Of a DNA stretch of 5,276 bases, positions 1 through 5,089 are shown one piece after another (positions within the stretch are counted from its first letter, which is position 1; the number at the start of each line of letters is the position of its first letter). This DNA comes from DASWIV01 sp036397475 (GTDB lineage: Bacteria; JAJVIF01; JAPKYR01): assembly GCA_036397475.1 (NCBI GenBank), contig DASWIV010000365.1:1-5276 (forward strand). The letters run 5' to 3'. The translations under genes and the position numbers were made by a program. Below the pieces are notes generated by a model that saw nothing but the letters and a program-made list of their open reading frames with translations, did no database searches and had not been told where the DNA came from.

Positions 1-105
1 GCGTCGAGGCGATGGAGATCGCTAAATGGATCAGATCTCTTACCGAAAATTATTTCAGGAGTTCAATTCAGGGATGGAGTGATAGCAGAAGGAGCCGCCG
101 CCTGA
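1..105 (+). CDS. C-terminal end of a plus-strand gene, possibly Ppx/GppA-like phosphatase (partial)
   Basis: Frame 1 is open from the window edge to a TGA at 103-105, giving 34 residues that end LPKIISGVQFRDGVIAEGAAA minus its first residue. The stretch I-S-G-x-x-F-R-D-G-V-I resembles the 'VS..GLR[DE]GL' pattern near the C-terminus of exopolyphosphatase/pppGpp phosphatase (Ppx/GppA) proteins, which hydrolyse polyphosphate or pppGpp. That is a family impression from a short tail, not a firm match. Position supports a real gene end: the stop comes just before a hairpin at 137-166 and 65 nt before the convergent lepA stop. No minus-strand reading frame with a start codon reaches the left edge. 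Frame 3 is also open here (to 308) but would run 139 nt antisense into lepA, so frame 1 is preferred. Confidence 0.3.
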   Translation, partial: ASRRWRSLNGSDLLPKIISGVQFRDGVIAEGAAA

Positions 106-136
106 TGGGTCATACACAACATTTGACAATAACTCT

Positions 137-166
137 ACACAAACGCAGCGTAAGCGAAGTTTGTGT
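137..166. terminator. Hairpin between convergent genes, possible bidirectional terminator
   Basis: Perfect 8-bp arms ACACAAAC (137-144) and GTTTGTGT (159-166) enclose a 14-nt centre that can fold further into a GC/GC step capped by GTAA (150-153). It lies 4 nt after the lepA stop on the minus strand and about 30 nt after the probable gene end on the plus strand. Neither strand has a good uridine run: the plus side continues as TGTGTTATTT, the minus side as AGAGTTATTG. Terminator function is therefore inferred mainly from position. Confidence 0.4.
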
Positions 167-169
167 GTG

Positions 170-1981
170 TTATTTATCCTCTCTCAATTTCAGCGCTGCC
201 ATGAACGCTTCCTGTGGTATCGACACCGATCCCACCATTTTCATCTTCTGCTTGCCCTTCTTCTGCTGCTCGAGAAGCTTCCTTTTCCTTGTGATATCGC
301 CACCGTAGCATTTCGCCGTTACATCTTTCCGTTGCGCTTTTATTGTTTCACGCGCAACTATTCTTCCTCCAACCGCCGCCTGGATCGGGATATCGAACAA
401 ATGCCTGGGAATCGTACTTCTCAATTTCACAACCATCTCGCGGCCCTTATTTTTCGACGATTCCGAATCCGACAGAAAACTCAACGCGTCGACCGGCTCT
501 CCATTGACAAGGATATCGACCTTGACGAGATTCGCTTTCACATAACCGGAATGTTCATAATCCAATGTTCCATAGCCCTTGGTGCCGCTTTTGAGCCTGT
601 CGTTGAAATCGATGATCAATTCCGCGAGCGGGATCTGGTAGCTGATATTTACCCGGTCTGTGCCAAGATAGGTCAAATCCTTCTGGACCGCCCGTCTCTT
701 ATGGGCAAGTTCCATAACCTGCCCTATATATTCTTTCGGTGTGATAATTGTGCATTCGCAGACCGGTTCCCGGACTTCATCGATTTTTGTCCTGTCGGGA
801 AATTCAGCCGGACTTTCCACATGAATCGTCTGCCCATCCGTTTGAAGAATCTCGTACCGCACTGTCGGGACGGTTACCACAAGTTGAAGCTCATATTCGC
901 GCTCGAGCCGTTCCTGGATTATTTCCATGTGCAGCACGCCAAGAAATCCCAGCCTGTACCCGAATCCCAGCGCTGCTGAGCTTTCCTGCTGGTAAGAGAA
1001 ACTCGAATCATTCAGGTGTAATTTTTCCAGTGCGGTGGTCAGACGTTCATAATCGTCGGGTTCCGTCGGATAAAAACTCGCGAAAACCATCTGCTTTGGC
1101 TCGCGGTATCCCGGCAGCGGCTGAACCTCTTTTCGCTTTCCGGCGAGGACTATTGTGTCCCCGATCTTGGCATCGGCAATTTCACGTATTGTCGCGGACA
1201 TGAATCCGACCTGTCCCGCTGACAGGCTGTCGATCTTAACAGCCCACGGTGTAAAAACACCGATCTCATTAATCTCAAATTTTCTGCCGGTCGAGTACAT
1301 CTCTATATGGTCCCGCGGCTTGATCTCGCCATCAATTACCCTCACATAGATGATAACGCCCCTGTACATATCGAAGTGGCTGTCAAAGATCAGGGCCCGG
1401 AATGGCTTTTCGGTATCCCCGACAGGAGGCGGAATATCCTTGACGACTCGCTCCAGTATTTCTTCGACACCGCGTCCATCCTTCGCGCTGACCATGCTGA
1501 TCTCATCCTCATGTCCCCCTATCAGCGAGATCATTTCCTTTATTACTTCATCCGTACGGGCTTGAGGCAGATCGATTTTATTCAGCACCGGAATAATTGT
1601 CAGGTCCTGTTCCAGCGCAAGATATAAATTTGCGAGGGTCTGTGCCTGTGGACCCTGAGACGCATCCACCAGTAACAGGCATCCTTCGCACGCGGCAAGT
1701 GCCCTGGACACTTCGTAAGAAAAATCCACATGGCCGGGAGTGTCGATCAGATTAAGCTGATACTCACTTCCGTCTTTCGCCTTGTAAGGAATCCTGACCG
1801 ACTGTGCCTTGATTGTTATGCCGCGCTCCCTTTCCAGGTCCATAGTATCAAGCATCTGTTCTTTCATCCTGAGCTTGGGAACAGCGCCGGATATCTCGAG
1901 AATTCTGTCGGCGAGAGTGGACTTCCCGTGGTCGATATGCGCGATGATGGCGAAATTGCGAATTTTATCTACACTTAACAT
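170..1981 (-). CDS. lepA: Elongation factor 4 (LepA), ribosome back-translocase GTPase
   Basis: LepA/EF4 is a membrane- and ribosome-associated translational GTPase linked to back-translocation, stalled ribosome remodelling and 30S biogenesis. The 603-residue product has the usual family length. All GTPase motifs are visible: G1 AHIDHGKS (14-21), G2 RGITI (53-57), G3 DTPGH (80-84), G4 NKID (134-137) and G5 SAK (165-167). Domain II follows at about 195-285, then EF-G-like domains III and V. The LepA-specific C-terminal domain (about 500-603) contains AKCYGGDITRKRKLLEQQK and then SVSIPQEAF, which separates it from EF-G and TypA. The ATG at 1981 is preceded directly by an in-frame TAA and no alternative start lies near, so the start is secure. 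No Shine-Dalgarno sequence is visible; read-through or coupling from murJ, 39 nt upstream, is plausible. No key residue is missing. Confidence 0.98.
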   Translation of the reverse strand: MLSVDKIRNFAIIAHIDHGKSTLADRILEISGAVPKLRMKEQMLDTMDLERERGITIKAQSVRIPYKAKDGSEYQLNLIDTPGHVDFSYEVSRALAACEGCLLLVDASQGPQAQTLANLYLALEQDLTIIPVLNKIDLPQARTDEVIKEMISLIGGHEDEISMVSAKDGRGVEEILERVVKDIPPPVGDTEKPFRALIFDSHFDMYRGVIIYVRVIDGEIKPRDHIEMYSTGRKFEINEIGVFTPWAVKIDSLSAGQVGFMSATIREIADAKIGDTIVLAGKRKEVQPLPGYREPKQMVFASFYPTEPDDYERLTTALEKLHLNDSSFSYQQESSAALGFGYRLGFLGVLHMEIIQERLEREYELQLVVTVPTVRYEILQTDGQTIHVESPAEFPDRTKIDEVREPVCECTIITPKEYIGQVMELAHKRRAVQKDLTYLGTDRVNISYQIPLAELIIDFNDRLKSGTKGYGTLDYEHSGYVKANLVKVDILVNGEPVDALSFLSDSESSKNKGREMVVKLRSTIPRHLFDIPIQAAVGGRIVARETIKAQRKDVTAKCYGGDITRKRKLLEQQKKGKQKMKMVGSVSIPQEAFMAALKLREDK

Positions 1982-2020
1982 TTACGGCGACGCGCATTTT
2001 ACCAATGAGGGAGGGAGGAC

Positions 2021-3676
2021 TCAACGTTTGCGGAGAATGTTTCTCAAAGTCGCCTCTAAATCATCGCTTTTTGCAAGCTTCAGTACGCCTATAAAAACGA
2101 ATCCTCCAACGGCAGCTCCGGCAAGAAGGAATCCCAGCAGATTCAATGTTCCCGAAACATCGTGGAAGTAATCCCTGTAAGCGGTGAGAACAGCCCCCTG
2201 GATAATCCCTGCTATCAGCAATACATTTATATTTCTGATGCCAATAGCCTGCATTAATGAAAGGTGTTTCCGGAATCTAAGCTGTAGAATAACCAGGGAG
2301 ATTATCAGGATAGCCCATGCGATCAGGGCGTTGGCGAGTGCGATCCCGAGAAAACTCAGGTATTTGCTCATCACAAGTGCGACTATATAGAATACGACGA
2401 TCGAGAAAATTCCCAGGATCGCCGGGGTCTTTGTGTCTTTCTGTGAGAAAAATGTCCGGGCAGTCAATGTCAGGATTGAAACCGGCATTATCGCCCACGA
2501 ATAACAGTACAATGCCGCAGCCACATCGACAGTGTTCTGATTGGTGAATTGTCCACGCTCAAGTAACAGCCGTATCGATTCTTCCGGCAGAGTCATGAAA
2601 AATACGATCGCCGGAAGTGTCGCGAGAGCTGTCATCCTGATCCCGCGGGCAAGTGTAAGTACGACTTCCTTATCTTCCCCTGCCGCTGAATGCCGTGACA
2701 AAGTCGGAAACATGGCTGTCGCGACCGAAACTCCGAATACCGCCATGGGAAGCTGCGCTATCCTGAATGAGTACGCCAGGGAGCTTGCTGCAGATTCGGA
2801 TAAATTCAGGGCTATCCCCTGCCCGATAAAAGCGTTTACCGCATTCGCCGCGTAGGCTAATACTGCCGCGGGAGCTAATCGAATAAATTCCAGCAGCAGC
2901 GGGTGTTTCCAGTCAATTCTTACCGGGAAGATGCCCAGCCGGATCAGAGCTGGAATATGGTATGCGACCTGAATGGTGTGGCCGATCACAAAAGCCCATG
3001 CGATATGGTGAACGTCCCCGTACCTGCCAAGAATCAGAAGGAGAACGATGATGGTCCCGTTCCATACCAGCGGCGCGAATCCGGGAGTGTGAAAATTGTC
3101 GAATGTGTTTAATATCCCGCCCATGAGTCCCCACAGACTCACTAGGAGGATGACTGGAAGAAAAACGCGGATCAGCTCGGTGGTGAGAGCATGAATTTGC
3201 GGATCAAGCGGCTCGGAAGCGAAACTCATAACCTGCGACAGGCTGACCAGTGCCGGAGCTAGGAATTCACCGAAAATTACAACCGCAATTGCCAGGACTG
3301 ATATGAACGAGAGCATCAACCCTGCCAGTTTCCTGGCTTTTTCCGGAGTTCCATCCTGCTGGGCAGTTGTCATCAACGGGACAAAGACACTTGCAACAGC
3401 CCCTGAGATTATCAAGGTTCTTAGAAGTTCCGGGATTATAAGGGCGTAGAAGAAGGCGTCTGTCTGTCCGGATGAACCATAATAATTCGCGATCAGCATC
3501 TCCCGGACAAGCCCAAGGATCCGGGACAGGAAAGTCGCTCCGGCAAGCAGAAGGCTGGTACGCACCAAAAAAGCGGCTGTCGACGGTGCTGGTCCACGAT
3601 TTTCATCGAGTGCATTCAATAACAGACCCTGGCCAGAGGTACGGGCAGATCGAGGGCCAATTCCTCTGGCAACCAT
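2021..3676 (-). CDS. murJ: Lipid II flippase MurJ (MviN family, MOP superfamily)
   Basis: MurJ is an inner-membrane transporter that flips undecaprenyl-linked lipid II to the periplasmic face for peptidoglycan synthesis. The N-terminal signature FLSRILGLVREMLIANYYG (about residues 49-67) is followed by TDAFFYA and PELLRTLIISGA, and the second half has AYSFRIAQLPMAVFGVSVAT and LLLERGQFT. The arginines known to be essential in the family appear as R52, R58, R86 and R305 in this numbering, with the conserved Asp at D73. Many hydrophobic segments fit the roughly 14-helix MurJ fold. The frame from ATG 3676 gives 551 residues, about 34 more before the SR motif than E. coli MurJ, and this extra part is polar and arginine-rich. 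No ribosome binding site precedes that ATG. A TTG at 3617-3619 has AGGG seven bases upstream and would give 532 residues; I consider it a strong alternative. The gene is co-directional with lepA and divergent from rpsT. Confidence 0.96.
   Translation of the reverse strand: MVARGIGPRSARTSGQGLLLNALDENRGPAPSTAAFLVRTSLLLAGATFLSRILGLVREMLIANYYGSSGQTDAFFYALIIPELLRTLIISGAVASVFVPLMTTAQQDGTPEKARKLAGLMLSFISVLAIAVVIFGEFLAPALVSLSQVMSFASEPLDPQIHALTTELIRVFLPVILLVSLWGLMGGILNTFDNFHTPGFAPLVWNGTIIVLLLILGRYGDVHHIAWAFVIGHTIQVAYHIPALIRLGIFPVRIDWKHPLLLEFIRLAPAAVLAYAANAVNAFIGQGIALNLSESAASSLAYSFRIAQLPMAVFGVSVATAMFPTLSRHSAAGEDKEVVLTLARGIRMTALATLPAIVFFMTLPEESIRLLLERGQFTNQNTVDVAAALYCYSWAIMPVSILTLTARTFFSQKDTKTPAILGIFSIVVFYIVALVMSKYLSFLGIALANALIAWAILIISLVILQLRFRKHLSLMQAIGIRNINVLLIAGIIQGAVLTAYRDYFHDVSGTLNLLGFLLAGAAVGGFVFIGVLKLAKSDDLEATLRNILRKR
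3627..3630 (-). promoter_or_regulatory. Candidate ribosome binding site for an internal TTG start of murJ
   Basis: On the minus strand AGGG lies 7 nt before TTG (3619-3617), which is in frame with murJ. The upstream ATG (3676) has only AT-rich sequence before it. The motif is short, so this is suggestive only. It fits with the promoter-like element at 3679-3687, whose transcript would begin at or after that ATG. Confidence 0.35.
3632..3670. repeat. 8-bp inverted repeat in the murJ 5' region
   Basis: GCCAGAGG (3632-3639) and CCTCTGGC (3663-3670) are perfect complements separated by 23 nt. If murJ transcription starts near 3672, this hairpin would form at the very 5' end of the mRNA, just before the AGGG/TTG start, and could stabilise the transcript or affect ribosome access. 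If translation starts at 3676, the arms fall within codons 2-15. Function is inferred. Confidence 0.45.
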
Positions 3677-3678
3677 TT

Positions 3679-3687
3679 ATAATATCA
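3679..3687 (-). promoter_or_regulatory. Candidate extended -10 promoter element of murJ
   Basis: On the minus strand the sequence TGATATTAT (3687 down to 3679) reads as an extended -10: TG, one base, then TATTAT. No good -35 hexamer is seen at 16-18 nt upstream, which extended -10 promoters can tolerate. A transcript would start near 3672, after the first in-frame ATG. Confidence 0.35.
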
Positions 3688-3756
3688 GAATTTAATCCAA
3701 CTTATAGGAATGAAATTCTGTTTACGGACCCAGTTTCCAGGAAAATCCGGTCCCGG

Positions 3757-3788
3757 ATGCAAGAAAAAACGGGTGATTTTTCTTGCAT
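3757..3788. repeat. Perfect 12-bp inverted repeat overlapping the rpsT -35 box
   Basis: ATGCAAGAAAAA (3757-3768) and TTTTTCTTGCAT (3777-3788) are exact complements with an 8-nt centre, ACGGGTGA. The right arm ends with TTGCAT, which is the proposed -35 hexamer of rpsT. There is no uridine run after the stem and no gene ends here, so a terminator is unlikely; an operator for a dimeric regulator fits the position better. A smaller palindrome, TTTCC-A-GGAAA, lies upstream at 3734-3744. The regulator is unknown. Confidence 0.5.
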
Positions 3789-3811
3789 GTATACAGTACG
3801 CGTGTTACAAT
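3783..3811 (+). promoter_or_regulatory. Sigma-70-type extended -10 promoter of rpsT
   Basis: TTGCAT (3783-3788), a 17-nt spacer and TACAAT (3806-3811), with TG at 3803-3804 giving an extended -10 (TGTTACAAT). Transcription would start near 3818, leaving a leader of about 33 nt. This is the best promoter in the window and suits a highly expressed ribosomal protein gene. Confidence 0.75.
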
Positions 3812-3834
3812 CCCTCGCTTTGCAATTCATGTTT

Positions 3835-3839
3835 GGAGG
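3835..3839 (+). promoter_or_regulatory. Ribosome binding site of rpsT that fixes the GTG start
   Basis: GGAGG ends 11 nt before GTG 3851. The only upstream ATG (3829) is out of frame, precedes this site and stops after nine codons (TAG 3856-3858), so GTG is the credible start. Confidence 0.75.
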
Positions 3840-3850
3840 CTTAATTTTAC

Positions 3851-4120
3851 GTGGCTAGACCGGTAAAATCTCTGAAAAGACACAAGCAGTCCCTCAAAAA
3901 GCGCGAACGCAACTTCTCGTTGCGGTCAAAGCTTAAGACTACTCTTAAGTCAGCTCGTGCCGCTATCGATACGAAATCCGAGAACGCACTCGAAAAGGTA
4001 GCAGGTGCGTGCCGCGAACTCGACCGTATGGCAACCAAGGGACTCATAAAAAAGGAAAATGCGTCAAGGCGAAAATCTCGTCTTATGAAAGCGTATAATG
4101 CGACGCAGAAGTCGGAATAA
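3851..4120 (+). CDS. rpsT: 30S ribosomal protein S20
   Basis: S20 is a primary 16S rRNA-binding protein needed for 30S assembly. The 89-residue, strongly basic product has the family length and pattern: N-terminal MARPVKSLKRHKQSLKKRERN, with the chain continuing SLRSKLKTTLKSA, then a helical middle (ENALEKVAGACRELDRMATKGLI), and the typical end KKENASRRKSRLMKAYN. Family members fold as a three-helix bundle, and no key part is missing. The gene starts with GTG. In E. coli rpsT starts with UUG, and that weak start contributes to S20 autoregulation; a non-AUG start here would allow similar control, but this is inference. It has its own promoter and ribosome binding site, is divergent from murJ, and is followed by a hairpin at 4163-4182, so it is probably monocistronic. 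Confidence 0.97.
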   Translation: MARPVKSLKRHKQSLKKRERNFSLRSKLKTTLKSARAAIDTKSENALEKVAGACRELDRMATKGLIKKENASRRKSRLMKAYNATQKSE

Positions 4121-4162
4121 ATTTCATTTAATCGAAACTCACATTTCCTTCATAGTTCTATT

Positions 4163-4188
4163 TCGCGGTTCTTTTGCCGCGATTGTTT
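4163..4188 (+). terminator. Probable rpsT terminator hairpin
   Basis: TCGCGG (4163-4168) pairs with CCGCGA (4177-4182) around an 8-nt loop, TTCTTTTG. The downstream run TTGTTT is short and interrupted. It starts 43 nt after the rpsT stop. The GC-rich stem in AT-rich surroundings and its position support a modest intrinsic terminator. Confidence 0.55.
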
Positions 4189-4218
4189 CATAAGCATCTT
4201 AAATACGGCTGTTCATGA

Positions 4219-4330
4219 TGTCAAAATTTGATCCATCCGATGGTTGTCATATATAAATTTCTATAGTGGAAAAAATTGAAATATAATGTGTTTTTTGTCA
4301 TTTTTCTTATTGACACCGCATCAAATGACA
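4219..4330. promoter_or_regulatory. Cluster of TGTCA-type boxes upstream of the pilin gene
   Basis: The 285-bp gap between rpsT and the pilin has TGTCA at 4219-4223, 4245-4249 and 4296-4300, and the reverse form TGACA at 4311-4315 and 4326-4330. Two of these extend into a perfect inverted repeat, TGTCATTT (4296-4303) and AAATGACA (4323-4330), that surrounds the proposed -35 hexamer. Small palindromes TCAAA-A-TTTGA (4221-4231) and CCATC-C-GATGG (4233-4243) lie further upstream. AT-rich DNA produces such boxes by chance, so the regulatory reading is tentative. Confidence 0.35.
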
Positions 4331-4339
4331 TGGTAACTT
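4310..4339 (+). promoter_or_regulatory. Candidate promoter of the prepilin gene
   Basis: TTGACA (4310-4315) is a perfect -35 hexamer. After 18 nt comes TAACTT (4334-4339), a weak -10 strengthened by TG at 4331-4332. A start near 4346 would give a leader of about 60 nt. Support comes from the decayed downstream copy, which keeps CTTATTG, TGGTAA and the following TTTT at nearly the same spacing (4992-5027). No sigma-54 element was found, although many pilin genes use one. Confidence 0.5.
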
Positions 4340-4354
4340 TTGTTAGCCCTGAAA

Positions 4355-4370
4355 ACTCATTTTAATGAGT
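4355..4370 (+). repeat. Short palindrome/hairpin in the pilin mRNA leader
   Basis: ACTCATT (4355-4361) and AATGAGT (4364-4370) are perfect 7-bp arms separated by TT. It lies 16-20 nt upstream of the ribosome binding site. As RNA the 2-nt loop would force opening of the top pair. It could be an operator or a leader hairpin. The decayed copy does not keep it clearly. Confidence 0.35.
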
Positions 4371-4386
4371 GCCCATATCCTATAAG

Positions 4387-4394
4387 AAAGGAGG
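4387..4394 (+). promoter_or_regulatory. Strong ribosome binding site of the prepilin gene
   Basis: AAAGGAGG lies 11 nt before the ATG at 4406. The near-perfect match to the 16S 3' end fits an abundant structural protein and fixes the start. The same AGAAAGGAGG string occurs before the pseudogene at 5066-5075. Confidence 0.8.
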
Positions 4395-4405
4395 CAATCC
4401 GTTAA

Positions 4406-4909
4406 ATGCTTTCTAAGGCAAGAAGCCAGAAGGGTTTCACCCTACTTGAGCTCCTCGTAGTTGCCGCGATTATCGCTATTATTGCAGCTATCGCCATCCC
4501 AGCACTCCTGAACGCCAGGAGAGCCGCATGGCAGAGTCGAGCTAAAGGTACTTTGAGGTCCATTGGATCGTCACAGTTGGCATACCAGGGAACCAATAAC
4601 GACAAGTTTTATGGTTCGTTTGGCGCATTGAAGAACGACTATTATATTGCCGATGGATATTCCCTCGGAAATATGATCGAGAACTATTCAATGTCCTGGA
4701 CAGTCAGCCAGTCCATTCAGGATTCTGAAGGACAGGGCGGAGGTATCGGTCAGAACACCTTTACCATTATCGCCTGGCCACGAGACACCAGACCCGGATA
4801 CCTGCAGACCTTTGCGGTCACCGATGACCAGGTAGTTAGGGTATATAACCCGGATCCAGCTGCTAATAACCAGCTGGATGCTGTGCATACCTGGGATCCG
4901 ATCCTCTAA
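4406..4909 (+). CDS. Type IV pilin-like prepilin (N-methylation/cleavage motif, major-pilin/GspG-like)
   Basis: The 167-residue product begins with a 10-residue basic leader ending KG, then F-T-L-L-E-L, the class III signal. A prepilin peptidase (PilD-type) should cut after Gly10 and methylate Phe11, leaving 157 residues; Glu15 is the conserved Glu+5 used in filament assembly. Residues 11-31 form the hydrophobic half of the N-terminal alpha helix, with the usual Pro at 32 (Pro+22), and the amphipathic half runs to about 60. The rest (about 65-167) is a glycine/aspartate-rich globular part with beta-like stretches (TFTIIAWP, TFAVTDDQVVRVYNP). There are no cysteines, so no C-terminal disulfide loop. 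The protein could be a pilus subunit or a type II secretion pseudopilin; no assembly genes are in the window to decide. The gene has its own promoter and terminator, and a decayed copy follows. Confidence 0.9.
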   Translation: MLSKARSQKGFTLLELLVVAAIIAIIAAIAIPALLNARRAAWQSRAKGTLRSIGSSQLAYQGTNNDKFYGSFGALKNDYYIADGYSLGNMIENYSMSWTVSQSIQDSEGQGGGIGQNTFTIIAWPRDTRPGYLQTFAVTDDQVVRVYNPDPAANNQLDAVHTWDPIL

Positions 4910-4932
4910 GGTTTGGAAATCCTTCTGCACAC

Positions 4933-4971
4933 AAGAGCGAATCCGCAAGGGTTCGCTCTTTCTTTATTTTT
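4933..4971 (+). terminator. Strong intrinsic terminator of the prepilin gene
   Basis: AAGAGCGAATCC (4933-4944) pairs with GGGTTCGCTCTT (4949-4960), all twelve positions including one U-G pair, around a GCAA tetraloop of the GNRA type. A T-rich tail (TTTCTTTATTTTT, 4959-4971) follows. It begins 23 nt after the stop codon and should separate the intact pilin from the decayed copy. Confidence 0.92.
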
Positions 4972-4991
4972 AACCTGAAAAATTCTTCTAA

Positions 4992-5027
4992 CTTATTGGT
5001 ATTTTCCCATTCTGGTGGTAAAGTTTT
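4992..5027 (+). promoter_or_regulatory. Promoter-like remnant upstream of the decayed pilin copy
   Basis: CTTATTG (4992-4998), TGGTAA (5016-5021) and a nearby TTTT match the intact pilin promoter region (CTTATTG 4306-4312, TGGTAA 4331-4336) at an offset of 685-686 nt. Read as a promoter it is TTGGTA (4996-5001), 17 nt, TAAAGT (5019-5024) with TG at 5016-5017. The -35 has drifted from TTGACA. Whether it still fires cannot be told. Confidence 0.4.
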
Positions 5028-5067
5028 AGTGTGTAAATGCAAGCACCTGGTAGTGCACAATATATAG

Positions 5068-5075
5068 AAAGGAGG
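5068..5075 (+). promoter_or_regulatory. Retained ribosome binding site of the decayed pilin copy
   Basis: AAAGGAGG is identical to the site before the intact pilin and offset by 681 nt, within a conserved 10-nt string AGAAAGGAGG (5066-5075). It precedes the codon equivalent to the pilin start (AGG, 5090-5092) by 14 nt, against 11 nt in the intact gene. No usable start codon follows at the right distance. Confidence 0.6.
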
Positions 5076-5089
5076 TTTCTCAGGCCAAC

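Noticed and set aside
12..308. Plus-strand frame from ATG 12 running to 308
   Set aside because: It would cross the hairpin and overlap lepA by 139 nt antisense, and no ribosome binding site is seen. Frame 1 ending at 105 is a more sensible gene end.
161..979. Long plus-strand open frame (272 codons) antisense to lepA
   Set aside because: It lies opposite an unmistakable lepA, its translation looks like no known family, and it has an irregular cysteine-, histidine- and phenylalanine-rich composition typical of an antisense shadow.
3757..3788. Intrinsic terminator reading of the 12-bp inverted repeat
   Set aside because: The T tracts lie inside the stem rather than after it, no gene ends there on either strand, and the right arm is the rpsT -35.
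3472..3858. Plus-strand frame across the murJ 5' region and the rpsT promoter
   Set aside because: It is antisense to the conserved MurJ N-terminus, covers the rpsT promoter and ribosome binding site, and its product is not recognisable.
4282..4287. Perfect TATAAT upstream of the pilin
   Set aside because: No acceptable -35 lies 16-18 nt upstream, the region is very AT-rich, and the TTGACA/TGGTAACTT pair nearer the gene is echoed in the decayed copy.
4688..4948. Minus-strand frame opposite the pilin C-terminal half
   Set aside because: It is antisense to a well-supported gene and its terminator, and it has no recognisable motif or ribosome binding site.
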